Assembly: GCA_028868535.1 (NCBI GenBank)
Contig: JAGWUH010000028.1
Span: 1 to 51,351, forward strand
Direction: 5' to 3'
DNA: 51,351 bases
From: Sphingomonadales bacterium
GTDB lineage: Bacteria > Pseudomonadota > Alphaproteobacteria > Sphingomonadales > Sphingomonadaceae
Shown here: piece by piece, positions 33,239 to 41,396 of the stretch
How the letters are laid out: every line of letters begins with the position of its first letter
Position numbering within the stretch: the first letter of the stretch is position 1
Program-made: the position numbers and the translations under genes
The notes under the pieces: generated by a model
Database searches by the model: none
Told to the model about the DNA's origin: nothing
The model's input: the letters and a program-made list of their open reading frames with translations, nothing else

Positions 33239-34480
33239 ATGGCCGAGGACCAGCCGAAACTCGCCAGTCTCGTCCGCTCCGGCGACGTGCAGACCGAGGC
33301 CGTCGCCATCACCCCGTTCGTGTTCATGTCGCGCGACATCTCGAACGCCTACCTCGTCACCACCGATGCGGGGGACGTGCTGGTCAACACCGGCTTCATG
33401 ACCGGGGCGGAGCGGACGAAGGCGCTGTTCGCGCCGCACCGTACCGGCCCGCTGGCTTTCATCATCCTGACGCAGAGCCATGCCGATCACTTCGGCGGCG
33501 TGCCCACGCTGATCGAGGACGGCACCGAGGTGATCGGCGGCCCGAACTACAACGAGATGTGGGCCGACATGAACCGGCTGCAGCCGTTCTTCGGCCAGCG
33601 CACGATGAAGCTGTGGGGCAGCACGCTCCGGCGCGACACCCCGCAGCCGGCGGTGCCCGAGGTCCGGCCCGACATCCTCGTCGAGGAACGGCTGACCATC
33701 GACCTCGGCAACCGCCGCTTCGAGCTGATCTCCGCGCCCGAGGGCGAGACGATCGACAACCTCGCGGTGTGGATGCCGAACGAGAAGGTGGTGTTCACCG
33801 GCAACCTGTGCGGTCCGGTGTGGCTGTCGATGCCGTTCCTCAACACGCTGCGCGGCGACAAGCCGCGGCTGGTGCGCAACTTCCTGCGCTCGATGGAGAT
33901 GGTGCGCGACCTCGGCGCCGAGGTGCTGGTGACCGGGCATGGCGAGCCGGTCTACGGGGCCGACCGCATCCGCGCCGATTTCGATCGCATCATCACCGCC
34001 GTCCGCTACATCCGCGACTACACGCTCGACGGCATGAACGCCGGGAAGACCGTGCACGAGCTGATGCGCGGATTCGCCTGGCCAGAGGGCATGGCGATCG
34101 GCGAGTTCCACGGCAAGGCATCCTGGGCGGTCAAGTCGATCTGGCGCGAGTATTCGGGCTGGTTCCACTACGAGGACGGCACCACCGAGCTCTACGGCGT
34201 GCCGTGCCGCAGCGTCGATGCCGACCTGGTCGAGCTGGCCGGGGGCGCGGACCGGCTGGCGGAGCGCGCGGCGGCCAGGCTGGCGGCCGGCCAGCCACTG
34301 GAGGCGCTGCATCTCGTCGATATCGCGCTCGGCGCGGAACCGGCGAACCAGGCGTCGTTGCGGGTGAAGAAGGGCGCGTCGGAGGCGCTGCTGCAGGCGT
34401 CGGGCGGGACCAACCTGTCCGAAACGATGTGGCTGCGCGCCGAGATCGCGGCGTGCGAGGCGGCGCTGACCGCGGCCTGA
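33239..34480 (+). CDS. Alkylsulfatase-like metallo-beta-lactamase-fold protein with altered metal ligands
   Basis: The 413-residue protein combines an MBL domain (about 20-240) with a C-terminal region like the alkylsulfatase dimerisation domain (SGWFHYEDGTTELY and after). The signature normally THxHxDH reads TQSHADH near residues 78-84, so the first metal-binding His is Gln. The later segment FTGNL occupies the place where alkylsulfatases have an acidic ligand. Distal VTGHGEP is kept. It could hydrolyse sulfate esters with a single metal, catalyse another reaction, or be inactive. It closes the operon and is convergent with the LuxR gene. Confidence 0.82.
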   Translation: MAEDQPKLASLVRSGDVQTEAVAITPFVFMSRDISNAYLVTTDAGDVLVNTGFMTGAERTKALFAPHRTGPLAFIILTQSHADHFGGVPTLIEDGTEVIGGPNYNEMWADMNRLQPFFGQRTMKLWGSTLRRDTPQPAVPEVRPDILVEERLTIDLGNRRFELISAPEGETIDNLAVWMPNEKVVFTGNLCGPVWLSMPFLNTLRGDKPRLVRNFLRSMEMVRDLGAEVLVTGHGEPVYGADRIRADFDRIITAVRYIRDYTLDGMNAGKTVHELMRGFAWPEGMAIGEFHGKASWAVKSIWREYSGWFHYEDGTTELYGVPCRSVDADLVELAGGADRLAERAAARLAAGQPLEALHLVDIALGAEPANQASLRVKKGASEALLQASGGTNLSETMWLRAEIAACEAALTAA

Positions 34481-34498
34481 CGTGGCCTTGGCGGCGCC

Positions 34499-35572
34499 TT
34501 AAGCCAGCGTTGCGCTGCCCGAATGGACCAGCGCGACCAGTTCCGCCTGCCCCCGCACGCCGAGCTTGGCATAGAGCCGCTTCGAATAATTGCGTGCGGT
34601 TTCCAGCGTCAGCCCCATCGCGTCCGCGGCCTCGGCGATCGACAGCCCGTCGCTCAGCGCGATCGCCAATTCCGCCTCGCGGCGCGGTAGCGCATGGAGC
34701 TGGGCCAGGTATCCGGCCCGGGCCGGCGAAGTTGGCAGCGGCAGCCGGACCAGCGCGAGCAGGGCCGGGGGCTGCAGGATGACGACGGGCAGCGGCCCGG
34801 GCGGCGCCAGCAAGGCCTCGATCCGCGGGTTGTCGCGCAGCAGCAAGGCCCGTGGCGCAGCGCCCGGGTCCGCCGCGAAAGCTGCCGCGGCGGCGGCCAG
34901 GGCGCGATCGGCGCCGGTGGCGAGGTCGCGCAGGCGATGGCCGGGGCACAAGCCGGGGAACAGTGGCGGCAACGCCGGATCTGCGGCGATGACCCGCGCC
35001 TCCTCGTCCAGCAGCAGCCAGGCGGTGCCGGTGCGCGCGAGCGCGGCGGCTTCCAGCCGGCGTTCGATCTCGTGGCTCTCGGCGCGGACCAGCAGGCGCA
35101 CCGCTTCGGTGACGTAGGGTGAGAGGCTCGACAGCAGCGCGCTGTCGCTGGCGGTGCAGGGAACCGCGCGGGCGAGCGCCAGCCAGGCGTCGAGGCCCGG
35201 CTCGGCGATCAGGCGGACGATGCGCTGGTCGGCGATCCCCATCTGCTCCATCTGCGCGCGCTGTTCGGCATGGTAGGCCGGGTCGTGGGCGCTGAATTCG
35301 GATGCGGCATAGACGCGGCCCGGCCTCAGCGCGTCGTAATGGACCTTGTCGAGGGCGAGCAGTTCGCGGGTGCCGGTCTGGCGGGCCAGCGCGCGCAGGT
35401 CGCGGCCGGCATAGAGCTGGGTGGCGTGCTCGCCACGGCGCAGGAACAGCGTGACGTAATCGGCCTGGGCGCGGCGGCGCAGCCGTTCGAGGAAGGTCGC
35501 CAGCGGGGGGCTTTCGCTCAACCCGGTGTAGAGCGGCAGGATCAGGTCGGTCTCGTCGCGCGAGGTCAGCAT
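34499..35572 (-). CDS. LuxR-type (GerE HTH) transcriptional regulator
   Basis: The 357-residue protein has a C-terminal LuxR/GerE helix-turn-helix (about 297-350: [28 protein letters not shown], with [15 protein letters not shown] as recognition part). A long N-terminal region is possibly PAS/GAF-like. No receiver-domain aspartate pattern or autoinducer-domain signature is obvious. It is divergent from cysD, so it may act on the PAPS operon, or on the convergent MBL operon. The ribosome-binding site GGGAGG lies within a perfect palindrome at 35578-35593. Confidence 0.85.
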   Translation of the reverse strand: MLTSRDETDLILPLYTGLSESPPLATFLERLRRRAQADYVTLFLRRGEHATQLYAGRDLRALARQTGTRELLALDKVHYDALRPGRVYAASEFSAHDPAYHAEQRAQMEQMGIADQRIVRLIAEPGLDAWLALARAVPCTASDSALLSSLSPYVTEAVRLLVRAESHEIERRLEAAALARTGTAWLLLDEEARVIAADPALPPLFPGLCPGHRLRDLATGADRALAAAAAAFAADPGAAPRALLLRDNPRIEALLAPPGPLPVVILQPPALLALVRLPLPTSPARAGYLAQLHALPRREAELAIALSDGLSIAEAADAMGLTLETARNYSKRLYAKLGVRGQAELVALVHSGSATLA

Positions 35573-35577
35573 GGCAG

Positions 35578-35593
35578 CCTCCCATATGGGAGG
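35578..35593. promoter_or_regulatory. Palindrome covering the LuxR-gene ribosome-binding site
   Basis: CCTCCCATATGGGAGG is a perfect 16-bp palindrome ending six bases before the LuxR start codon. On the minus-strand transcript, GGGAGG is the Shine-Dalgarno sequence (five-base spacing to ATG) and CCTCCC can pair with it around a four-base AUAU loop. It may sequester translation or act as an operator for autoregulation. Confidence 0.55.
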
Positions 35594-35650
35594 TTTGCGC
35601 CCCTGTCATCCCTGCGAGGAACGAATCGACGCAACCCAGGAGAGGGCTTG

Positions 35651-36553
35651 ATGAAGACCCTGACGCATCTCGAACGGCTCGAGGCCGAGTCGATCCACAT
35701 CATCCGCGAAGTCGTGGCCGAGGCGGAAAAGCCGGTCATGCTCTATTCGGTGGGCAAGGACAGCGCGGTCATGCTGCACCTGGCGCGCAAGGCGTTCTAT
35801 CCCTCGCCGCCGCCGTTCCCGCTGCTGCACGTCGACACCACCTGGAAGTTCCGGGCGATGTACGAACTGCGCGACCGGATGGCCGAGCTTTCGGGCATGG
35901 ACCTGCTCGTCTACCACAACCCCGAGGCGATGGAGAAAGGGATCAACCCGTTCGACCACGGGCCGCTCCACACCGACATGTGGAAGACCGAGGGGCTGAA
36001 GCAGGCGCTCGACAAGTATGGCTTCGACGCCGCGTTCGGCGGCGCCCGCCGCGACGAGGAGAAGAGCCGCGCCAAGGAGCGCATCTTCAGCTTCCGCACC
36101 GCTAGCCACGGCTGGGACCCGAAGAACCAGCGGCCCGAACTGTGGAACCTCTACAACGCGCGCAAGAACAAGGGCGAGAGCATTCGGGTGTTCCCGATCT
36201 CGAACTGGACCGAGCTCGACATCTGGCAGTACATCCACCTCAACGACATCCCGATCGTGCCGCTCTATTTCGCGGAAGAGCGCCCCACCGTCGAGCGCGA
36301 CGGCATGTTGCTGATGGTCGATGACGACCGCTTTCCGCTGCAGCCGGGCGAAACCCCGGTGATGCGCTCGGTGCGCTTCCGCACGCTCGGTTGCTATCCC
36401 CTGACCGGCGCGGTCGAATCGAAAGCCAAGACGCTGCCGGAAGTGATCCAGGAGACGCTGCTGACCACGACTTCGGAACGCCAGGGCCGCGCCATCGACA
36501 AGGATGCCGGCGGCGCCGGCATGGAAGTGAAGAAGCAGCAAGGGTATTTTTGA
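35651..36553 (+). CDS. cysD: Sulfate adenylyltransferase subunit 2
   Basis: The 300-residue CysD has the PP-loop SVGKDS at residues 33-38 and the blocks [27 protein letters not shown] and [15 protein letters not shown]. With CysN it forms ATP sulfurylase, making APS from sulfate and ATP in the cytosol. The ATG at 35651 follows GGAGAGGG. The downstream cysNC gene starts 152 bases on, past a long hairpin repeat. Identification is firm. Confidence 0.97.
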   Translation: MKTLTHLERLEAESIHIIREVVAEAEKPVMLYSVGKDSAVMLHLARKAFYPSPPPFPLLHVDTTWKFRAMYELRDRMAELSGMDLLVYHNPEAMEKGINPFDHGPLHTDMWKTEGLKQALDKYGFDAAFGGARRDEEKSRAKERIFSFRTASHGWDPKNQRPELWNLYNARKNKGESIRVFPISNWTELDIWQYIHLNDIPIVPLYFAEERPTVERDGMLLMVDDDRFPLQPGETPVMRSVRFRTLGCYPLTGAVESKAKTLPEVIQETLLTTTSERQGRAIDKDAGGAGMEVKKQQGYF

Positions 36554-36580
36554 TGCCCCGCCGGCAGCGTCCAATTCGGG

Positions 36581-36666
36581 TTCGCGCAGAGCGCGCAGAG
36601 AAGCAGGGAGGCCGCAGAGAAGAAACAGCCCTCTGCGTCCTCTGCTCCCTCCGCGCCTTTGCGTGA
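36581..36666. repeat. Long imperfect hairpin repeat between cysD and cysNC
   Basis: The left arm (about 36581-36619) is rich in GCAGAG and GCGCAGAG units. The right arm (about 36629-36666) is rich in CTCTGC and CTCTGCTCC. They are imperfect reverse complements around a short A-rich loop, AAGAAACAGC. I recognise this as the kind of intergenic stem-loop often found scattered in sphingomonad genomes. The short open frame through it is not a gene. No second copy occurs in the window. Confidence 0.6.
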
Positions 36667-36705
36667 GCCGACTTTCCTTTCAGCCTCTCAACCGGAGACG
36701 GCAAA

Positions 36706-38691
36706 ATGACCACTGAAACCAATGAACCCGTCTATGTCGTCGACGAGCTGATCGCCAAGGACATCGACGCCTATCTCGACCAGCACCAGCACAAGACGAT
36801 GCTGCGCTTCATCACCTGCGGGTCGGTGGACGACGGCAAGTCCACCCTGATCGGGCGCCTGCTCTACGATTCGAAGATGATCTTCGAGGACCAGCTCGAC
36901 GCGCTGCAGTCGGATTCGAAGAAGGTCGGCACGCAGGGGCAGGAGATTGACTTCGCGCTGCTGGTCGACGGCCTGGCGGCCGAGCGCGAGCAGGGCATCA
37001 CCATCGACGTCGCCTACCGCTTCTTCAACACCGAAAAGCGCAAGTTCATCGTCGCCGATTGCCCGGGCCATGAACAGTACACGCGCAACATGGTCACCGG
37101 CGCCTCGGGCGCGGACCTCGCGGTGATCCTGATCGACGCGCGCAAGGGCGTGCTGGTGCAGACGCGGCGGCACTCGTACCTGTGCCACCTGCTCGGCATC
37201 CGCAACCTGGTGCTGGCGGTCAACAAGATGGACCTTGTCGATTACAGCCAGGAAGTGTTCGACAAGATCGTCGCCGATTATGCCGAGTTCGCCAGGTCGA
37301 TCGGCATCACCGCGTTCACGCCGATGCCGATCTCGGGCTTCAAGGGCGACAACATCACCGGGCTTTCGGCCAACACGCCCTGGTACAAGGGGCCGACGCT
37401 GGTAGAGCATCTCGAGACGGTCGAGGTGAACTCCGCCGACGATGCGCAGAAGCCGTTCCGCATGCCGGTGCAGTGGGTCAACCGGCCGAACCTCTACTTC
37501 CGCGGTTTTTCGGGCCTGATCGCCACCGGCAAGGTCAAGGTCGGCGACGCGGTGCGGGTGCTGCCTTCGGGCAAGACCAGCACGGTGGCCAAGATCGCCG
37601 TTGCCGACGACAAGGCGGCGCTGCCGCAGATCATCGACAGCGACATCACCACCGATAAGTACCTGGATCTCGTCCACGGCAAGGATGAGGCGGTCGCCGG
37701 TGAATCGGTGACGATCTGCTTCGCGGATGAGGTCGACTGCTCGCGCGGGAACGTCATCGCGATCGCGGACAACCCGCCGCAGGCCGCCGACCAGTTCGAG
37801 ACGACGATCGTGTGGATGGCCGACGAGCCGCTGCACGTCGGTCGCGCCTACTGGCTGAAGCTCGGCACGCAGATGGTTTCCGCCACGGTTCACCAGCCGA
37901 AGTATGCGGTCAACGTCAACACGATGGATCACATCGCGGTCAAGACGCTGGAACTGAACGCGATCGGCGTCGCCCAGATCGTTACCGACAAGCCCATCGT
38001 CTTCGAGAGCTACCAGGACAACCGCACGCTGGGCGGCTTCATCCTGATCGACAAGATGACCAACGGCACCGTTGCCGCCGGCATGATCCAGTTCTCGCTG
38101 CGGCGTTCGCAGAACGTGCACTGGCAGGCGGTGGACATCGGCCGCGACGCGCACGCCGGCCTGAAGAACCAGAAGCCGGCGGTGCTGTGGTTCACCGGGC
38201 TCTCGGGTTCGGGCAAGAGCACGATCGCCAATCTCGTCGAGAAGAAGCTGCACCGGATGAACCGGCACACCTTCCTGCTCGACGGCGACAACGTGCGCCA
38301 TGGCCTGAACAAGGACCTGGGCTTCACCGAGGCCGATCGCATCGAGAACATCCGCCGTGTCGGCGAGGTCAGCAAGCTGATGACCGATGCCGGGCTGATC
38401 GTGATCACCGCGTTCATCAGCCCGTTCAAGGCCGATCGCGACATGGTCCGGGCGATGCTGCCCGAGGGCGAGTTCCTCGAGGTGTTCATCGACACGCCGC
38501 TGAGCGTGGCCGAGGAGCGCGACGTCAAGGGGCTCTACAAGAAGGCGCGGTCGGGCGAATTGAAGAACTTCACCGGCATCGACAGCCCGTACGAGGCGCC
38601 GGTGAACCCCGAGATCCGCATCGACACCACGGCGATCACGCCGGACGAAGCCGCCACTCTGATCGTCGACACGCTGCTGGGAGACGCCTGA
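36706..38691 (+). CDS. cysNC: Bifunctional sulfate adenylyltransferase subunit 1 / adenylylsulfate kinase
   Basis: The 661-residue fusion has an N-terminal CysN GTPase with GSVDDGKS (39-46), DCPGHEQY and NKMD. Beta-barrel domains follow, then the C-terminal CysC APS kinase with the P-loop GLSGSGKS (498-505) and [21 protein letters not shown]. CysN couples GTP hydrolysis to APS synthesis with CysD; CysC phosphorylates APS to PAPS. PAPS feeds sulfate reduction and sulfotransferases, two of which are in this window. The stop overlaps the cysQ start by one base. Confidence 0.97.
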   Translation: MTTETNEPVYVVDELIAKDIDAYLDQHQHKTMLRFITCGSVDDGKSTLIGRLLYDSKMIFEDQLDALQSDSKKVGTQGQEIDFALLVDGLAAEREQGITIDVAYRFFNTEKRKFIVADCPGHEQYTRNMVTGASGADLAVILIDARKGVLVQTRRHSYLCHLLGIRNLVLAVNKMDLVDYSQEVFDKIVADYAEFARSIGITAFTPMPISGFKGDNITGLSANTPWYKGPTLVEHLETVEVNSADDAQKPFRMPVQWVNRPNLYFRGFSGLIATGKVKVGDAVRVLPSGKTSTVAKIAVADDKAALPQIIDSDITTDKYLDLVHGKDEAVAGESVTICFADEVDCSRGNVIAIADNPPQAADQFETTIVWMADEPLHVGRAYWLKLGTQMVSATVHQPKYAVNVNTMDHIAVKTLELNAIGVAQIVTDKPIVFESYQDNRTLGGFILIDKMTNGTVAAGMIQFSLRRSQNVHWQAVDIGRDAHAGLKNQKPAVLWFTGLSGSGKSTIANLVEKKLHRMNRHTFLLDGDNVRHGLNKDLGFTEADRIENIRRVGEVSKLMTDAGLIVITAFISPFKADRDMVRAMLPEGEFLEVFIDTPLSVAEERDVKGLYKKARSGELKNFTGIDSPYEAPVNPEIRIDTTAITPDEAATLIVDTLLGDA

Positions 38692-39449
38692 TGGCCACGA
38701 TCGATCCGGCAACGATGACCGACGCCGACCTCGCCGCCCACCTCGCCGAGCAGGCGGGCATCCTGCTCAAGCAGGTCCGCGCTTCGGGAATGCTCAGCCT
38801 CAAGGCGCTGGGGAAGGCGGGCGACGCCACGGCCAACCAGTTCCTCGTCCACGCCCTGCGCGAGCAGCGGCCGGACGACGGACTGCTCAGCGAGGAGGAG
38901 AAGGACAACCTCGCGCGCCTCGACCAGAGCCGCGTGTGGATCGTCGATCCGGTCGACGGCACCCGCGAATATGGCGAGGCCCGCACCGACTGGGCGGTGC
39001 ACGTCGCGCTCGCGGTCGACGGCAAGCCGGAGATCGGCGCGGTGGCGCTGCCCGGGCTCGACCGGGTGTTGCGGACGGACAAGCCCGTCGCAGTGCCGCC
39101 GGCGCCCGAAAGGCTGCGCATGGTCGTCAGCCGGACCCGCCCGGCCAACGAGGCGGTCGACGTGGCCGAGAAGCTGGGCGCCGAGCTGGTCCCGATGGGG
39201 TCGGCCGGGGCCAAGGCGATGGCGGTGATCCTCGGCGATGCCGACATCTACCTCCATTCCGGCGGACAGTACGAGTGGGACTCCTGCGCGCCGGCCGCGG
39301 TGGCGCTGGCGCATGGCCTGCATGCCTCGCGCATCGACGGTTCGCCGCTCGTCTACAACCAGGCGGACGTCTACATGCCGGACCTGCTGATCTGCCGGAA
39401 GGAACATGCCGCGCTCGTGCTCGATACGCTGAAGGCGGTCACGGCCTGA
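38691..39449 (+). CDS. cysQ: 3'(2'),5'-bisphosphate nucleotidase
   Basis: The 252-residue inositol-monophosphatase-fold enzyme has acidic LLSEEE near 65-70, the metal motif DPVDGT (86-91) and GGQYEWDSCAPAAV near the C-terminus. It dephosphorylates PAP, the by-product of sulfotransferases and PAPS reductase, which would otherwise inhibit them. It is coupled to cysNC by a one-base overlap. A strong terminator follows at 39500-39534. Confidence 0.92.
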   Translation: MATIDPATMTDADLAAHLAEQAGILLKQVRASGMLSLKALGKAGDATANQFLVHALREQRPDDGLLSEEEKDNLARLDQSRVWIVDPVDGTREYGEARTDWAVHVALAVDGKPEIGAVALPGLDRVLRTDKPVAVPPAPERLRMVVSRTRPANEAVDVAEKLGAELVPMGSAGAKAMAVILGDADIYLHSGGQYEWDSCAPAAVALAHGLHASRIDGSPLVYNQADVYMPDLLICRKEHAALVLDTLKAVTA

Positions 39450-39459
39450 TAGACAACAC

Positions 39460-39471
39460 TGCTGATCAGCA
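39460..39471. promoter_or_regulatory. Palindrome TGCTGATCAGCA upstream of the TetR gene
   Basis: This perfect 12-bp palindrome lies between the cysQ stop and the terminator, 67 bases before the proposed TetR start. It may be a TetR operator, but it lies upstream of the terminator and could be chance. Confidence 0.3.
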
Positions 39472-39499
39472 TTGCCCGAAGGCCTGAACGGGCCTAAGA

Positions 39500-39534
39500 C
39501 CCCTGGTGCGGCAACGCGCCGCGGCAGGGGTTTT
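39500..39534 (+). terminator. Rho-independent terminator of the cysD-cysNC-cysQ operon
   Basis: CCCCTG (39500-39505) pairs with CAGGGG (39525-39530). An inner GCGGC/GCCGC stem surrounds AACGC, and TTTT follows directly (39531-39534). It is the clearest terminator in the window and ends just before the TetR gene start. Confidence 0.8.
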
Positions 39535-39537
39535 GCA

Positions 39538-40203
39538 GTGAGCGCCAGCATCGCCAAGACGACGAGACGCCCGCGCGACCCGGTCGCCACGCGCGAGGCG
39601 ATCCTCCAGGCCGCCAGCCACCTGCTCGCCAAGGACGGGCCGGAAGGCATCAGCCTCAGCCAGGTGGCGCATGCCGCCGAAGTCAATCGCGGCACTGCCT
39701 ACCAGCATTTCGAGACGCGCGAGAACCTGATCCAGGCCACGGTCGACTGGGCCTCGGACAAGCTGTTCCGTGCCGCCTTCGGCGATCCCGACACGCTGGG
39801 CGAGCGCCAGGTCGAGCAGGTCGACACGATGGACCTGACCGAGCGCGTCGCGATCTTCGCGATGGCCAACCCGGAATTGTGCCGGGTCTGGCTGATGCAG
39901 GTGATCGGCGCCGCCGATCCTTCGCAGGACATGTTCTGGCGCGAGTACCAGGGGTCGTTCCAGCGCTTTGCCGAATCGGACCTGGCGCAGCCGGGCGTCG
40001 ACACCGAGGTGCTGTCGGTGATGATGCTGGCGGGCCTGTTCCTGTGGCCGATGTGGGCGCAGGCCCATGCCGACGATCCCGCCACGCGCACCGCGCTGGC
40101 CCGCCGTTTTGCGCGCGAGTGCCTGCGCATCTCGCTGCACGGCACGATGAAGCCCGACCACTTCCCCGAGCTGGTGCGCGAACTGGCCAGTGGCAAACCG
40201 TGA
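39538..40203 (+). CDS. TetR/AcrR family transcriptional regulator
   Basis: The 221-residue protein has an N-terminal TetR domain (AILQAASHLLAKDGPEGISLSQVAHAAEVNRGTAYQHFETRENLI, split by the turn near residue 45) and an all-helical C-terminal part. The GTG at 39538 is chosen because the longer frame from 39472 would be translated across the terminator; AGGGG lies eight bases upstream. It is followed by acuI and may regulate the acyl-CoA genes at 40342-44326. Inducer unknown. Confidence 0.82.
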   Translation: MSASIAKTTRRPRDPVATREAILQAASHLLAKDGPEGISLSQVAHAAEVNRGTAYQHFETRENLIQATVDWASDKLFRAAFGDPDTLGERQVEQVDTMDLTERVAIFAMANPELCRVWLMQVIGAADPSQDMFWREYQGSFQRFAESDLAQPGVDTEVLSVMMLAGLFLWPMWAQAHADDPATRTALARRFARECLRISLHGTMKPDHFPELVRELASGKP

Positions 40204-40230
40204 CAATCGACGCGGAAATCTGTTCCGGCA

Positions 40231-40257
40231 TCGCCCGCGCGGTTGCCAAGCGGGCGA
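40231..40257 (+). terminator. Hairpin after the TetR gene
   Basis: TCGCCCGC (40231-40238) pairs with GCGGGCGA (40250-40257) around an 11-base loop. CAATTGGCTTTT follows, so the T-run is four bases and displaced by eight. It is a possible weak terminator separating the TetR gene from acuI. Confidence 0.4.
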
Positions 40258-40285
40258 CAATTGGCTTTTGACGGGCGGTGATCCA

Positions 40286-40305
40286 CGGCGTGCGCCTGCA
40301 CGCCG
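40286..40305. promoter_or_regulatory. Inverted repeat upstream of acuI
   Basis: CGGCGTGC (40286-40293) and GCACGCCG (40298-40305) are perfect 8-bp arms around GCCT, 36 bases before the acuI start. The position suits an operator for the TetR protein encoded just upstream, or an mRNA leader hairpin. Confidence 0.45.
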
Positions 40306-40341
40306 GACGGACCTGCCATTTCTAGGATAGGGAGTTACCCG

Positions 40342-41325
40342 ATGTTCAAGGCGATCCTGATCGAGAAGGCCGAGAGCGGCCAGTCCGTCGCGCTCAAGGA
40401 GCTGGACGAATCGCAGCTGCCCGAGGGCGACGTCACGATCGACGTCCACTACTCGACGATCAACTACAAGGATGGCCTCGCCATCACCGGCGCCGGCCCG
40501 GTCGTGCGCCGCTGGCCGATGGTTCCGGGCATCGACCTCACCGGCACCGTCTCCGAGTCGAGCTATGCCGAGTTCAAGCCCGGTGACACCGTGTTGCTGA
40601 ACGGCTGGGGCGTGGGCGAAGTGCATTGGGGCGGGCTTGCCACCAAGGCGCGCCTGAAGGGCGACTGGCTGATCAAGCTGCCGGCCGGCTTCACCGAGCA
40701 GCAGGCGATGGCGATCGGCACCGCCGGCTACACCGCGGCGCTGTCGGTCGATGCGCTGGTCAACGCCGGCGTCACCCCGGACATGGGCCCGATCCTCGTC
40801 ACCGGCACCCCGGGCGGCGTCGGCTCGGTGGCGACCGCGCTGCTGGCCAAGGCCGGCTACACCGTCGTCGCCTCGTATGGCGAGGAATCGGAGAAGGATT
40901 ACCTGACCCGCCTCGGTGCCAAGGAATTCGTCCACCGCGACACGCTGTCCGGCCCGGGCAAGCCGCTGCAGAAGGAAACCTATGCCGGCGTCGTCGACTC
41001 GGTCGGCTCGCACACGCTGGTCAACGCGATCGCGCAGACCAACTACCGCGGCTTCGTCACGGCCTGCGGGCTGGCGCAGGGCGCCGACCTGCCGGGAACC
41101 GTCATGCCGATCATCCTGCGCGGCGTCTCGATCCTCGGCATCGATTCGGTGATGTGCCCGAAGGGCCCGCGCATGGCCGCCTGGGCGCGGCTCGACCGCG
41201 ACCTCGATCGCGCGCTGATTTCCGAGATCGGCCATGAAGTCAGCCTCGAGGGGGCGCTGCAGGCGGGTGCCGACATCGTCGCCGGCAAGATCCGCGGGCG
41301 CGTGCTGGTCGACGTGCGCCGTTGA
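40342..41325 (+). CDS. acuI: Acrylyl-CoA reductase (AcuI/YhdH)-like NADPH-dependent oxidoreductase
   Basis: The 327-residue zinc-free MDR protein has N-terminal FKAILIEKAE, INYKDGLAITG and the nucleotide-binding TGTPGGVGSVATALLAKAGY. The C-terminal GVSILGIDSVMCP is a hallmark of the YhdH/AcuI subgroup. AcuI reduces acryloyl-CoA to propionyl-CoA. The neighbours, a MaoC-like hydratase and a CoA ligase, are consistent with acyl-CoA chemistry. The ribosome-binding site GGGAG precedes the ATG. The exact enoyl-CoA substrate is not fixed. Confidence 0.87.
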   Translation: MFKAILIEKAESGQSVALKELDESQLPEGDVTIDVHYSTINYKDGLAITGAGPVVRRWPMVPGIDLTGTVSESSYAEFKPGDTVLLNGWGVGEVHWGGLATKARLKGDWLIKLPAGFTEQQAMAIGTAGYTAALSVDALVNAGVTPDMGPILVTGTPGGVGSVATALLAKAGYTVVASYGEESEKDYLTRLGAKEFVHRDTLSGPGKPLQKETYAGVVDSVGSHTLVNAIAQTNYRGFVTACGLAQGADLPGTVMPIILRGVSILGIDSVMCPKGPRMAAWARLDRDLDRALISEIGHEVSLEGALQAGADIVAGKIRGRVLVDVRR

Positions 41326-41335
41326 CGTGAGCCAG

Positions 41336-41376
41336 GCCCGGGCGGGGGGGAGGGGACTCCCCCGCTCCGCCCGGGC
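41336..41376. terminator. Strong GC hairpin between acuI and the MaoC-like gene
   Basis: The outer arms GCCCGGGC (41336-41343 and 41369-41376) and inner GGGGGAG/CTCCCCC form a long GC stem eight bases before the MaoC gene's ribosome-binding site. No T-run follows. It may partly terminate or stabilise the acuI transcript; readthrough to the next gene remains possible. Confidence 0.5.
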
Positions 41377-41396
41377 GGCTATCGGGAGTGGATGCG

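Noticed and set aside
36391..36666. Short plus-strand frame ending in the cysD-cysNC gap
   Set aside because: It overlaps the end of cysD in another frame and then reads through the hairpin repeat, giving a typical spurious Arg/Glu peptide.
36688..38712. A 674-codon open frame on the minus strand opposite cysNC
   Set aside because: It mirrors a certain cysNC gene. Composition is Asp/His/Arg/Val-rich as expected from antisense GC-rich codons, and no domain is recognisable.
39466..41235. A 589-codon minus-strand open frame opposite the TetR and acuI genes
   Set aside because: It is antisense to two well-supported genes and crosses the terminator; it is a GC-rich shadow frame.
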